Part shown: piece by piece, positions 1 through 5,807 of the stretch
Layout of the letters: each line of letters opens with the position of its first letter
Position numbering within the stretch: position 1 is the first letter of the stretch
Source: Pseudomonadota bacterium
GTDB taxonomy: Bacteria; Pseudomonadota; Gammaproteobacteria; Burkholderiales; Burkholderiaceae_B
Length of the DNA: 7,545 bases
Direction: 5' to 3'
Assembly (NCBI GenBank): GCA_023432075.1
Contig: JAEYVD010000244.1
Location: 1 to 7,545, forward strand
The notes under the pieces: generated by a model
The model's input: the letters and a program-made list of their open reading frames with translations, nothing else
The model's database searches: none
What the model was told of the DNA's origin: nothing
Position numbers and translations under genes: made by a program

Positions 1-221
1 GCGCTGCCCGCGCGCAACGCGATGCGCTCGGCGCTGGTCGAACCGGTCAGCAGCGCCTTGGACAGCGGCGGCCGTTCGTAGGGTGCATGCGTTTCGGCGC
101 CAAAGAGCGCCACGTCGCCTTCCACCCCCGCCGCGCGCAGGGCCCACGCGCACTCCACGCCCGCATGTCCCGCACCGATGATGGCGGTGTGAACCCGCTG
201 CAGGGCCGATGTCGTTTCCAT
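1..221 (-). CDS. FAD-dependent ferredoxin reductase of a Rieske oxygenase system (N-terminal part only)
   Basis: Only the first 73 codons are in the window; the gene continues past the left edge. The translation starts METTSALQRV and then shows a beta strand and dinucleotide-binding loop, TAIIGAGHAG, with the GxGxxG glycines at residues 16, 18 and 21. It is followed by PYERPPLSK at residues 47-55, a signature of the reductases that feed electrons to ferredoxins or rubredoxins (BphA4, HcaD, CamA type). Such enzymes take electrons from NADH through FAD and pass them to a [2Fe-2S] ferredoxin serving a Rieske oxygenase. The ATG lies five bases after the stop of the upstream receptor gene, and a GGAG ribosome site sits inside that gene's last codons, so the two are probably translationally linked. 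Its place downstream of oxygenase subunits supports the role. The partner ferredoxin is not visible. Confidence 0.85.
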   Translation of the reverse strand, partial: METTSALQRVHTAIIGAGHAGVECAWALRAAGVEGDVALFGAETHAPYERPPLSKALLTGSTSAERIALRAGS

Positions 222-226
222 GATGC

Positions 227-1219
227 TCAGGCTCCGAATTTCAGGGAGATGCTGGCCTTGGTGGCGACCTGCTTCCAGCGCGCGAGCTCGGCGCGGTTCA
301 GTTCCGCGAACGCATCGGCGCCCGTCGGCCTGGGCTCAAAGCCCGCAGCGCTCAAGGTTTCCACCGACTGCGGCAGCGCCATGCCTTCCTGCAACGCCGC
401 GCTCAGCGTCTGCACCACCTCGGGCGGCATGCCGGCCGGGCCATACAGCCCCAGCCAGCTCGTCACATCGAAATCCGCGACGCCCTGCTCGGCCATCGTC
501 GGCACCTCCGGCAGCTGCTTGCTGCGATAGCTGCTGGTGACGGCGATCGGGCGAATCGAACCCTTGCGGATCAGCCCCATCACGGGCGGCAGATTGCTGA
601 AACTGAAGTCCAGGTTGCCGTTGACCACGTCCACCAGCATCTCGCCGCTGCCCTTGTAGGGCACGTGCAGCAGATTGGTGCCTGTGTGCTGCGCGAAGAA
701 CGCGGTGGTCAGGTGCACCGACGAACCGATGCCGTTAGAGCCGTAGTTCAGGCCATCCTTGCTGCGTTTGCGCGCCGTGGCAATCAGGTCGTCGACGCTG
801 CGTATCGGCGAGTCGGCCCGCACGATCAGCACGTTGATGAATTCGGCCATCTGCGCAATCGGCGTGAAAGCGCGCGACGTGTCCAGCGGCAGGCCGGTCA
901 CCGTGGCCATCGGCAGCACCATGCCGCCCAGGCCATTGAGCAGCAGCGTGTAGCCGTCTGCCGGCGCGGATGCCACCTGCTGGCTGCCGATCATGCCGTT
1001 CGCGCCCGGGCGGTTCTCCACCACCACCGGCTGGCCGAACTTGCGGGTGAGGATTTCTCCGGCCAAGCGCCCCGCCACGTCCGTGACGCCGCCCGGCGGA
1101 TACGGCACGATCAGGCGGATCGGCTTGCTCGGATAAGCGGCGCCGGCGCCCCACGACATTCCCGTCGCCGACATCGCGGCCGCGCCGGCAATGGCCTTCA
1201 GTACAGTACGTCTTTGCAT
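227..1219 (-). CDS. Tripartite tricarboxylate transporter substrate-binding protein (TctC/Bug family)
   Basis: This is a 330-residue periplasmic solute receptor of the Bug/TctC family, of normal family length. The N-terminus MQRRTVLKAIAG has paired arginines followed by a hydrophobic stretch, which resembles a twin-arginine or Sec signal; an AGA cleavage site lies near residue 27. The mature protein begins with YPSKPIRLIVPYPPGG, the classic opening of the family, and later shows the GxNGMIGSQQVA and LLHVPYKGSGE segments, both family hallmarks. These proteins bind carboxylates, including aromatic ones (TphC for terephthalate is a known case), and many are encoded without their TctA/TctB membrane partners, as here. 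The ATG has a GGAG ribosome site seven bases upstream. It lies 103 bases downstream of the oxygenase small subunit and just before the reductase, so the likely ligand is the substrate of that oxygenase; this is inference. Confidence 0.93.
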   Translation of the reverse strand: MQRRTVLKAIAGAAAMSATGMSWGAGAAYPSKPIRLIVPYPPGGVTDVAGRLAGEILTRKFGQPVVVENRPGANGMIGSQQVASAPADGYTLLLNGLGGMVLPMATVTGLPLDTSRAFTPIAQMAEFINVLIVRADSPIRSVDDLIATARKRSKDGLNYGSNGIGSSVHLTTAFFAQHTGTNLLHVPYKGSGEMLVDVVNGNLDFSFSNLPPVMGLIRKGSIRPIAVTSSYRSKQLPEVPTMAEQGVADFDVTSWLGLYGPAGMPPEVVQTLSAALQEGMALPQSVETLSAAGFEPRPTGADAFAELNRAELARWKQVATKASISLKFGA

Positions 1220-1291
1220 GCTGCAACTCCAGGTATGGGCGAGCGCGTCCTGTCGGCGGTCAGGCCCCGAGTGGAAGGAAAACCATCGAAT

Positions 1292-1309
1292 GCCGGCAGA
1301 AGGGCCGGC
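1292..1309. repeat. Short inverted repeat in the oxygenase-receptor gap
   Basis: The 103-base gap between the small-subunit gene and the receptor gene holds two copies of GCCGGC (1292-1297 and 1304-1309) separated by six bases, able to form a 6-bp hairpin. No T-run follows it on either strand, so it is not a convincing terminator. It could slow polymerase or mark an RNA-processing point inside the operon, or be chance in GC-rich DNA. Confidence 0.3.
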
Positions 1310-1322
1310 TCCGGCAACGGCG

Positions 1323-1892
1323 CTAGAAGAAGATCGTCAGCGCCTTCGATAAGAGGACGTTCTGGTCCAGGTGGATTTCGCGCGACAGAATGGTGAAGCG
1401 TCCGTCGCGCCTGCGCAGCACGTCCTCGCGCTTGCCCACGAACAGGTTCACTTCGGACTGCAGGCGGTTCTGGTAGATCAGAAAGCGCGAACGCACCCGC
1501 ACCAAGTCGCCGCCACCGTCGTCCGGCGTCACGTCCAGCACGCGGATGTTGGTCACCAGATGCGATACGCGCGAGGCCGGTTCCTCGGCCCAATGAATGC
1601 CCGTCTTGATCTGCGCCACGCGCTGGCGCAGCGTGTCGATGCCTTCGTCAAACCACGCCGCATCCTGCTTGCCGGAGTATTCCTGCGCCATCGCGTCGCG
1701 GCGCACGTTGCGCGTGAGGGGCATGCGGTACGTGATGTCCTCGTCCAGCAGGCCCAGCCACTTGTCGAACTCGCGATGGTCCAGCAGGTCGGCCTCGAAA
1801 TGCAGGAAGCGATGCGCCTCCCACCAGAGCAGCATGTCGTCCACGCTGTCGTCCTGCGCCACAGGCGGCGCGTTTTCCACGGTCGCGTTCAT
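1323..1892 (-). CDS. Aromatic ring-hydroxylating dioxygenase, small (beta) subunit
   Basis: This 189-residue protein belongs to the ring-hydroxylating dioxygenase beta subunit family, which has a cone-shaped SnoaL/NTF2-like fold. The subunit carries no metal; in alpha3-beta3 enzymes it supports the catalytic large subunit in the cytoplasm. Family features include EAHRFLHFEADLLDHREF near the start, LLDEDITYRMPL around residues 47-58, the central SRVSHLVTNIRVL segment, and FLIYQNRLQSEVNLFVGKRED with the closing DGRFTILSREIHLDQNVL. The start chosen is the ATG at 1892-1890, which overlaps the large-subunit stop as ATGA and has GGAGGAGG (1904-1897) just upstream. A longer reading frame from 1937 exists, but its extra residues (GPTDGGRGAPGGGG) are only the shadow of the large-subunit gene's end. 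The overlap implies coupled, roughly equal translation of both subunits. Confidence 0.94.
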   Translation of the reverse strand: MNATVENAPPVAQDDSVDDMLLWWEAHRFLHFEADLLDHREFDKWLGLLDEDITYRMPLTRNVRRDAMAQEYSGKQDAAWFDEGIDTLRQRVAQIKTGIHWAEEPASRVSHLVTNIRVLDVTPDDGGGDLVRVRSRFLIYQNRLQSEVNLFVGKREDVLRRRDGRFTILSREIHLDQNVLLSKALTIFF

Positions 1893-3247
1893 GCCGCCTC
1901 CTCCAGGCGCACCGCGCCCGCCATCAGTTGGTCCCACGACAGGCCGTTCATGAACTGCGCCCAGCGCCGGTAGTAGATCCGCGCGTTTTCCTCGGTGTAT
2001 TCACCGTTGACCGCACAGCCCGGAATCTCGGGCACGTCCTGCCGGTGGCCCACGCCCATCTGGTAATTGAAATACAGCTCGCGCGACATCGCGCCCATGC
2101 TGGCCTCGGTGGCGCCCGTCCAGTTCTCCATGTCGTCCGATTCCGTCATGCCGCCCGGGCCGGAGTAGCGCAGGAAATAATGGCGCGCCGCTTCCTTGAC
2201 TGCTTCGGGCGCATCCTTGTCCACCAGGTACATGCGCCACATCTCCATCTCGGTCGAACTGATCGGATGAAACACCGCCAGCGTGCGCGGCTGACGGCCG
2301 TGGAAGGACATATTCGGGAAGATCGTGCCCACGCTGGTCTGCACGCGCATCGCCGTGCCCAACGTGCGTTCGCGGTGTTCGTGGATCTCGCGGTAGTACG
2401 CCTCCACTTCCGGATAACGCCCATATTGCGGCGCGTACGGCCCTTCCTCGTAGAACGGCAGCCTGCCCAGCAGGCCGTGGCCCAGCTCGGGAAAGCAGAT
2501 CGCCGAGCGCGTGGCGGACGCATCGCGCCGCCCCTTGCCGCCGCCCGGGCCGATGCCCACGATGTCCACGGATCGGTGGCTGATGTCGTGGTACAGGTCC
2601 CCAATGAAATTCTCGGGCGCGAACTTCCAGTTGCACTTCACGCGCCACTTCTGCACGCCGCCGATCACTTCAGAGCCGCCTGGACTGCCGTTGCGATGGT
2701 CCAGCGCCGCATCCAGGTACAGCCGCATGTTGCCGATGTAGTCCAGGAACGGCGGCGCGTTGGGATCCCACGTTGCCCAGATGGCGCCCTTGTAGTTCAC
2801 CACCTGCGCCACCGTCTTCAGGCCCCACTGCTTCTTGTCCAGCTCGCCCTTGTAGTGCGTGGCGTGGCCGGGCACGCCGACCAGCTCGCCAGGCCGTTCC
2901 ACCAGCTTGCCGTCGGTGGAAAAGCTCCAGCCGTGGTACGGACAGGTAAACGTCCGGTTGTTGCCGTGGTCATAGCGGCACAGCTTCATGCCGCGATGCG
3001 CACAGCTGTTCAGCATGACCTGAATCTGCCCCTGCCGGTCGCGCGTCAGGATCACGGATTCCGTGCCCATGCGCGAAACAAAGTAGTCGTCCGGCTTGGG
3101 CACCAGGCTTTCGTGCCCCACGAACAGCCACGCGCGCGAGAAGATCTGCTTCAGTTCCTGCTGGAAGATCTCTTCGTCCACGAAGATGGACCGGCTGACC
3201 AGTCCCTCGTCGGCGCGCACCAACTCATCGATCGTCTTCTGACCCAT
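1889..3247 (-). CDS. Aromatic ring-hydroxylating dioxygenase, large (alpha) subunit with Rieske centre
   Basis: This 452-residue catalytic subunit inserts both atoms of O2 into an aromatic ring to give a cis-diol, using electrons from a ferredoxin. The N-terminal Rieske domain shows CAHRG and CPYHGW, giving ligands Cys82, His84, Cys102 and His105. The C-terminal domain carries the mononuclear iron site: Asn213, Asp217 (the usual bridge between subunits), His220 and His224 in NFIGDLYHDISH, and Asp371/Asp372 in SDDMENW; the second Asp best matches the third iron ligand of naphthalene dioxygenase. Its length fits the biphenyl/phenylpropionate-type enzymes. The reading frame opens with GTG at 3253 and 3250, but the ATG at 3247 is preferred because AAGGGG (3261-3256) sits eight bases before it; residues are numbered from there. 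The two histidines are separated by three residues rather than the usual four. The substrate cannot be deduced; regulator, receptor and reductase neighbours suggest an aromatic acid. Confidence 0.95.
   Translation of the reverse strand: MGQKTIDELVRADEGLVSRSIFVDEEIFQQELKQIFSRAWLFVGHESLVPKPDDYFVSRMGTESVILTRDRQGQIQVMLNSCAHRGMKLCRYDHGNNRTFTCPYHGWSFSTDGKLVERPGELVGVPGHATHYKGELDKKQWGLKTVAQVVNYKGAIWATWDPNAPPFLDYIGNMRLYLDAALDHRNGSPGGSEVIGGVQKWRVKCNWKFAPENFIGDLYHDISHRSVDIVGIGPGGGKGRRDASATRSAICFPELGHGLLGRLPFYEEGPYAPQYGRYPEVEAYYREIHEHRERTLGTAMRVQTSVGTIFPNMSFHGRQPRTLAVFHPISSTEMEMWRMYLVDKDAPEAVKEAARHYFLRYSGPGGMTESDDMENWTGATEASMGAMSRELYFNYQMGVGHRQDVPEIPGCAVNGEYTEENARIYYRRWAQFMNGLSWDQLMAGAVRLEEAA
1897..1904 (-). 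promoter_or_regulatory. Strong ribosome binding site that fixes the small-subunit start
   Basis: On the minus strand GGAGGAGG lies 4-7 bases before the ATG at 1892, inside the final codons of the large subunit. It settles the start of the small subunit and supports translational coupling through the ATGA overlap. Confidence 0.75.
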
Positions 3248-3283
3248 CACCACTTCCCCTTGGAGGATGCCCTTAGTGGGCGC

Positions 3284-4048
3284 CTACGGCTTGTCGGCCG
3301 TGGCCGCCGCTGTACGCAGACGTGCTTCCGTGTTGTCGACGTGCGTGCGCGCGTGCTGCCGTGCAAGTTCCACGTCGCCCTTCTCGATGGCGGCAAACAG
3401 CGCCTCGTGCTCCTTTTGCGCCTGCGCCCCGCGCCCCGCGATCTTGGCCGACCGCGAACGCGACACGCGCAGGTTCTTTTTGAGCAACACCGCCAGGAAA
3501 TCGAAGAAATTCAGATAGTGTTCATTGCGCGTCGCACGCGCCACGCAGCGGTGGAACTCCATGTCGGCATCGACGCCCACCGCTACATCTCCGGACGCAA
3601 TCGCGTCAGCCATCTTGCGCAGCGCCAGCCGCATGGCGGCCAGATCGTCCTCGTCACGCCGGGCCGCCGCCAGGGGCGCGGCCTCGATCTCGAAGCCCCG
3701 GCGCAATTCCACGATGCGCAGCACCTGATCCGCATCGCCAATGTCCGCGGCCTGCATGCGCAACACAGACGGCCGCGCCGTCTGCATGACGGTCAGCCCG
3801 CGGCCCTGCTTGCTCTGCACGATGCCATCGCCCTTCAGGCGGGAAACCGCTTCGCGCAGCACGGTGCGCGAAACGCCAAGACGGGTGGCGATGGTCTGCT
3901 CTGGGGGCAGCACCTCACCGACCTGGTAATCGCCGCTGGTGATCTCGTCCAGCAGCATCTCGGTCACACGATCCGTCAGATTGGGCTCCGACGTAAACGG
4001 CACGACCGCGTCTTTTTTCAACAGTACTCGGGAAGCTGAATCAGGCAT
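3284..4048 (-). CDS. GntR-family transcriptional regulator, FadR/FCD subfamily
   Basis: This 254-residue regulator has an N-terminal winged helix (about residues 24-90) containing LPPEQTIATRLGVSRTVLREAVSRL, with the typical GntR helix-turn-helix and the wing KQGRGLTV. The C-terminal FCD ligand domain (about 105-245) includes ELRRGFEIEAAPLAA and probable metal or ligand residues Asp162 and His166 (DMEFH), His214 and His236. FCD regulators usually repress catabolic genes until an organic acid effector releases them. The gene lies 36 bases upstream of the oxygenase large subunit in the same direction, so it probably heads the operon and controls both it and itself. The ATG at 4048 has only a weak GAGA ribosome site. 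A 15-bp palindrome about 86 bases upstream is a candidate operator. The effector is unknown; the oxygenase substrate or a product is the obvious guess. Confidence 0.93.
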   Translation of the reverse strand: MPDSASRVLLKKDAVVPFTSEPNLTDRVTEMLLDEITSGDYQVGEVLPPEQTIATRLGVSRTVLREAVSRLKGDGIVQSKQGRGLTVMQTARPSVLRMQAADIGDADQVLRIVELRRGFEIEAAPLAAARRDEDDLAAMRLALRKMADAIASGDVAVGVDADMEFHRCVARATRNEHYLNFFDFLAVLLKKNLRVSRSRSAKIAGRGAQAQKEHEALFAAIEKGDVELARQHARTHVDNTEARLRTAAATADKP

Positions 4049-4133
4049 AGGAAGTCTCGTCCGAAAACGTGCATCTCATTGCCAGCCCGCGTTGCCTCGG
4101 CTGTGGACACGCCCGGAGAGGGGTGTGTTGAAA

Positions 4134-4148
4134 ATACGATAATCGTAT
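4134..4148. promoter_or_regulatory. Perfect 15-bp palindrome, candidate operator upstream of the GntR regulator
   Basis: ATACGATAATCGTAT is a perfect inverted repeat of 7 bp around one central base, in a small AT-rich island within GC-rich DNA. It lies in the gap between the leftward regulator gene and rightward ppiC, about 86 bases before the regulator ATG. On the minus strand the palindrome itself supplies TACGAT and TATCGT, either of which might act as a -10 box, though no good -35 is seen. The likely reader is the FCD regulator acting on its own operon. The half-sites do not obviously match the GT-N3-AC core of FadR, so another regulator remains possible. Confidence 0.55.
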
Positions 4149-4178
4149 AAGGATAGGGGCGGGTATTAGGGGAAGTGC

Positions 4179-4192
4179 GGGGGTGAGCCCCC
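4179..4192. repeat. Short GC hairpin GGGGG-TGAG-CCCCC
   Basis: A 5-bp G/C stem with a four-base loop sits between the regulator's control region and ppiC, followed on the plus strand by only three T. It could be a weak attenuator or terminator-like element separating the divergent units, but the short T tract and short stem make this uncertain. Confidence 0.3.
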
Positions 4193-4236
4193 TTTGCGCT
4201 TACCGTCTGTGACCCGGGACCGGCACAATCCCCGTT

Positions 4237-4242
4237 TATGAT
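4237..4242 (+). promoter_or_regulatory. Possible -10 box for ppiC
   Basis: TATGAT (five of six bases match TATAAT) lies about 70 bases before the ppiC start in the divergent gap. No convincing -35 box is visible at 16-18 bases upstream, where the sequence is GC-rich. The gene has its own strong terminator and so must be transcribed from within this gap, but the exact promoter is not secure. Confidence 0.25.
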
Positions 4243-4310
4243 GCCAGGGTACGAGTGCACGCGAATGCGTTACTCTCCCCTCCCCAAATCAGTCTGCAAG
4301 GAGTTCCCTC

Positions 4311-4592
4311 ATGGCACAAGCCTCCGCCCGTCACATCCTCGTTTCCACCGAAGCGAAGGCCAACGAACTCAAGACCGCCATCGAGAATGGCGCTGACTTC
4401 GCCCAGCTCGCCAAGGAAAACTCGAGCTGCCCGTCGAGCCGCGACGGTGGCAACCTGGGTACCTTCGGCCCGGGCCAAATGGTCAAGGAATTCGACACCG
4501 TCGTGTTCAGCGCCCCGGTCGGCCAAGTGCAAGGTCCGGTCAAGACGCAGTTCGGCTACCACCTGGTTGAAGTGACCAGCCGCAAGGACTAA
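4311..4592 (+). CDS. ppiC: Parvulin-type peptidyl-prolyl cis-trans isomerase PpiC
   Basis: This 93-residue stand-alone parvulin catalyses cis-trans rotation of peptide bonds before proline in cytoplasmic proteins; it has no signal peptide or extra domains. Length and sequence closely follow E. coli PpiC (Par10): ARHILV near the start with His8, NGADFAQLAKENSSCPS with Cys40, RDGGNLGTFGPGQMVKEFD with Met57 and Phe61, VVFSAPVG with Phe66, and the closing TQFGYHLVEV with Phe81 and His84. These residues line the parvulin active site. AAGGAG at 4298-4303 lies seven bases before the ATG. The gene stands alone between two catabolic units, with its own terminator 20 bases after the stop, so it is probably an independently expressed housekeeping gene unrelated to its neighbours. 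Confidence 0.96.
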   Translation: MAQASARHILVSTEAKANELKTAIENGADFAQLAKENSSCPSSRDGGNLGTFGPGQMVKEFDTVVFSAPVGQVQGPVKTQFGYHLVEVTSRKD

Positions 4593-4611
4593 GTCCTCGA
4601 AGCCGTACGGT

Positions 4612-4652
4612 AAAAGCCGCCGCCAGGAGCGATCCTGGCGGCGGCTTTTTTT
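4612..4652 (+). terminator. Strong intrinsic terminator after ppiC, possibly bidirectional
   Basis: GCCGCCGCCAGGA (4616-4628) and TCCTGGCGGCGGC (4633-4645) form a perfect 13-bp stem closed by the stable tetraloop GCGA. Seven T follow (4646-4652), and four A precede the stem (4612-4615), so the reverse strand also has a short T tract. It ends ppiC transcription and shields the following operon from read-through. Confidence 0.95.
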
Positions 4653-4701
4653 CGTGCTCCGGCTGCGTGAATGGCACGCTGCAGCGCAGCACCGGATTCC
4701 C

Positions 4702-4713
4702 TATCAATTGATA
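4702..4713. promoter_or_regulatory. Perfect 12-bp palindrome upstream of the BKACE operon, candidate regulator site
   Basis: TATCAATTGATA is a perfect palindrome in an AT-rich patch 128 bases before the BKACE gene. It sits about 55-60 bases before the start point implied by the tentative promoter downstream, a usual place for an activator. It differs from the palindrome before the GntR gene, so a different regulator, encoded elsewhere, is likely. The family of that regulator cannot be read from the site. Confidence 0.45.
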
Positions 4714-4725
4714 ATTTCTGTTCAG

Positions 4726-4755
4726 GTGACAGGACCCGAAGCCCTGCGACAGAAT
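4726..4755 (+). promoter_or_regulatory. Tentative sigma-70 promoter for the BKACE operon
   Basis: GTGACA (4726-4731, five of six matches to TTGACA) is followed after 18 bases by CAGAAT (4750-4755, four of six matches to TATAAT). The predicted start near 4762 would give a leader of about 80 bases. The match is modest and other arrangements are possible; the upstream terminator makes some promoter in this gap necessary. Confidence 0.3.
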
Positions 4756-4787
4756 GGCCCACACCCGGAGGAGACAGCCGGGGCCAT
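4754..4787. repeat. Inverted repeat in the leader region of the BKACE operon
   Basis: ATGGCCC (4754-4760) and GGGCCAT (4781-4787) are perfect 7-bp inverted copies separated by 20 bases. The interval contains GGAGGAG (4767-4773), a ribosome-site-like sequence with no start codon at a useful distance. It may be a spaced operator over the start of transcription, or an RNA hairpin if transcription starts further upstream. Confidence 0.35.
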
Positions 4788-4840
4788 AAAGATCCGTAGC
4801 GACATATTCACAGCGGCAACCTGCCGCGCGCCAGAGGCCC

Positions 4841-5773
4841 ATGAAACAGTCCAGAAAGGTCATCATCACCTGCGCCATCACCGGTTCGGTCCATACGCCG
4901 TCGATGTCGCCTCACCTGCCCGTCACGCCTGAAGAGATCGCCCGGTCGGCGCTTGATGCCGCCCAGGCGGGTGCGGCGATCGTGCACCTGCATGCGCGAC
5001 AGGCGGACACGGGGCAACCCACGCAGGATCCGGCGTTGTACGCGCAATTCCTGCCGCGTATCAAGGAAGCTTCGGACGTGGTGGTCAACATCACGACGGG
5101 CGGATCGCCGGTGCTGCCGATTGCCGAGCGCATGGCGCCGGCGTTGCAGTTCAAGCCCGAAGTGGCGTCGCTGAACATGGGGTCGATGAACTTCGGGATG
5201 TACGAGCTGCTGGAGCGGTTCAAGACGTTCACGCAGGCTTGGGAGCGGCCGTATCTGGAGGGCAGCAACGACCTGATCTTTCGCAACACGTTCAAGGATA
5301 TCGAGCACATCCTGTCGTCGTGCGGCGATAACGGCACGCGCTTTGAGATCGAGTGCTACGACATCGGCCATCTTTATACCGCCGCGCATTTCGTGGACCG
5401 CAAGCTGCTCAAGCCGCCGTTTCTGATCCAGTCGGTGTTCGGCATCCGCGGCGGCATCGGCACGCACCCCGAGGACGTGATGATGATGAAGCGCACGGCT
5501 GACCGGCTGTTCGGCGACGACTACATCTGGTCGGTGCTGGCCGCCGGCCGCAAGCAGACGCCGCTTGCGACGATGGCGGCGACGATGGGTGGGAACGTTC
5601 GCGTAGGCCTGGAGGATTCATTGTGGGACGGGCCCGGCGAGCTGGCAAAGTCCAACGCGGATCAGGTGCACCGCATCCGCCGCATCCTGGAAGACCTGTC
5701 CTTGCAGATCGCCACGCCGGACGACGCGCGAGCGACGCTGCAACTGAAGGGACGCGGCCACGTCGCGTTCTGA
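4841..5773 (+). CDS. BKACE-family beta-keto acid cleavage enzyme (DUF849, 3-keto-5-aminohexanoate cleavage-like)
   Basis: This 310-residue TIM-barrel enzyme belongs to the BKACE family (formerly DUF849), whose members condense a beta-keto acid with acetyl-CoA and release acetoacetate plus a new CoA ester. The expected zinc site is present: HLH (His49, His51) in AAIVHLHARQ and Glu258 in the VRVGLED motif, with Arg254 as the catalytic arginine. Other family segments are ITCAITGSVHTPSMSPHLPVT at the start, NITTGG (83-88), SLNMGSMNFG (110-119), FEIECYDIGH (168-177) and FGIRGGIGTHPE. Asn252 occupies the position before VRVGLED where many members have His. Known substrates in the family range from 3-keto-5-aminohexanoate to dehydrocarnitine, so the substrate here is open. 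The ribosome site is weak (AGAGG only a few bases from the ATG). It leads an operon with a binding protein and a dehydrogenase that could supply the beta-keto acid. Confidence 0.93.
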   Translation: MKQSRKVIITCAITGSVHTPSMSPHLPVTPEEIARSALDAAQAGAAIVHLHARQADTGQPTQDPALYAQFLPRIKEASDVVVNITTGGSPVLPIAERMAPALQFKPEVASLNMGSMNFGMYELLERFKTFTQAWERPYLEGSNDLIFRNTFKDIEHILSSCGDNGTRFEIECYDIGHLYTAAHFVDRKLLKPPFLIQSVFGIRGGIGTHPEDVMMMKRTADRLFGDDYIWSVLAAGRKQTPLATMAATMGGNVRVGLEDSLWDGPGELAKSNADQVHRIRRILEDLSLQIATPDDARATLQLKGRGHVAF

Positions 5774-5807
5774 GTACATACACATCCACCCAGTGGGGAG
5801 ACGAGAC

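Noticed and set aside
87..540. Two plus-strand frames of 147 and 106 codons at the left edge.
   Set aside because: They lie opposite the reductase and receptor genes, which have clear family motifs; their translations have none.
1928..4039. A 703-codon open frame on the plus strand opposite the oxygenase large subunit and the regulator.
   Set aside because: It is antisense to two clearly recognised genes, is rich in His, Arg and Ala with no family motif, and comes from strong third-position GC bias.
4018..4260. An 80-codon minus-strand frame covering the gap upstream of the GntR regulator.
   Set aside because: It overlaps the regulator start and the palindrome, has no ribosome site or family resemblance, and the interval looks like control DNA.
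4585..4597. AGGACTAAGTCCT, a 13-bp palindrome across the ppiC stop codon.
   Set aside because: A one-base loop cannot form a useful RNA hairpin, it is next to an excellent terminator, and a chance origin is likely.
4754..4789. An 11-codon open frame (MAHTRRRQPGP) in the leader of the BKACE operon, considered as a leader peptide.
   Set aside because: Its ATG overlaps the tentative -10 box, it lacks a ribosome site, and no codon run suggests attenuation.
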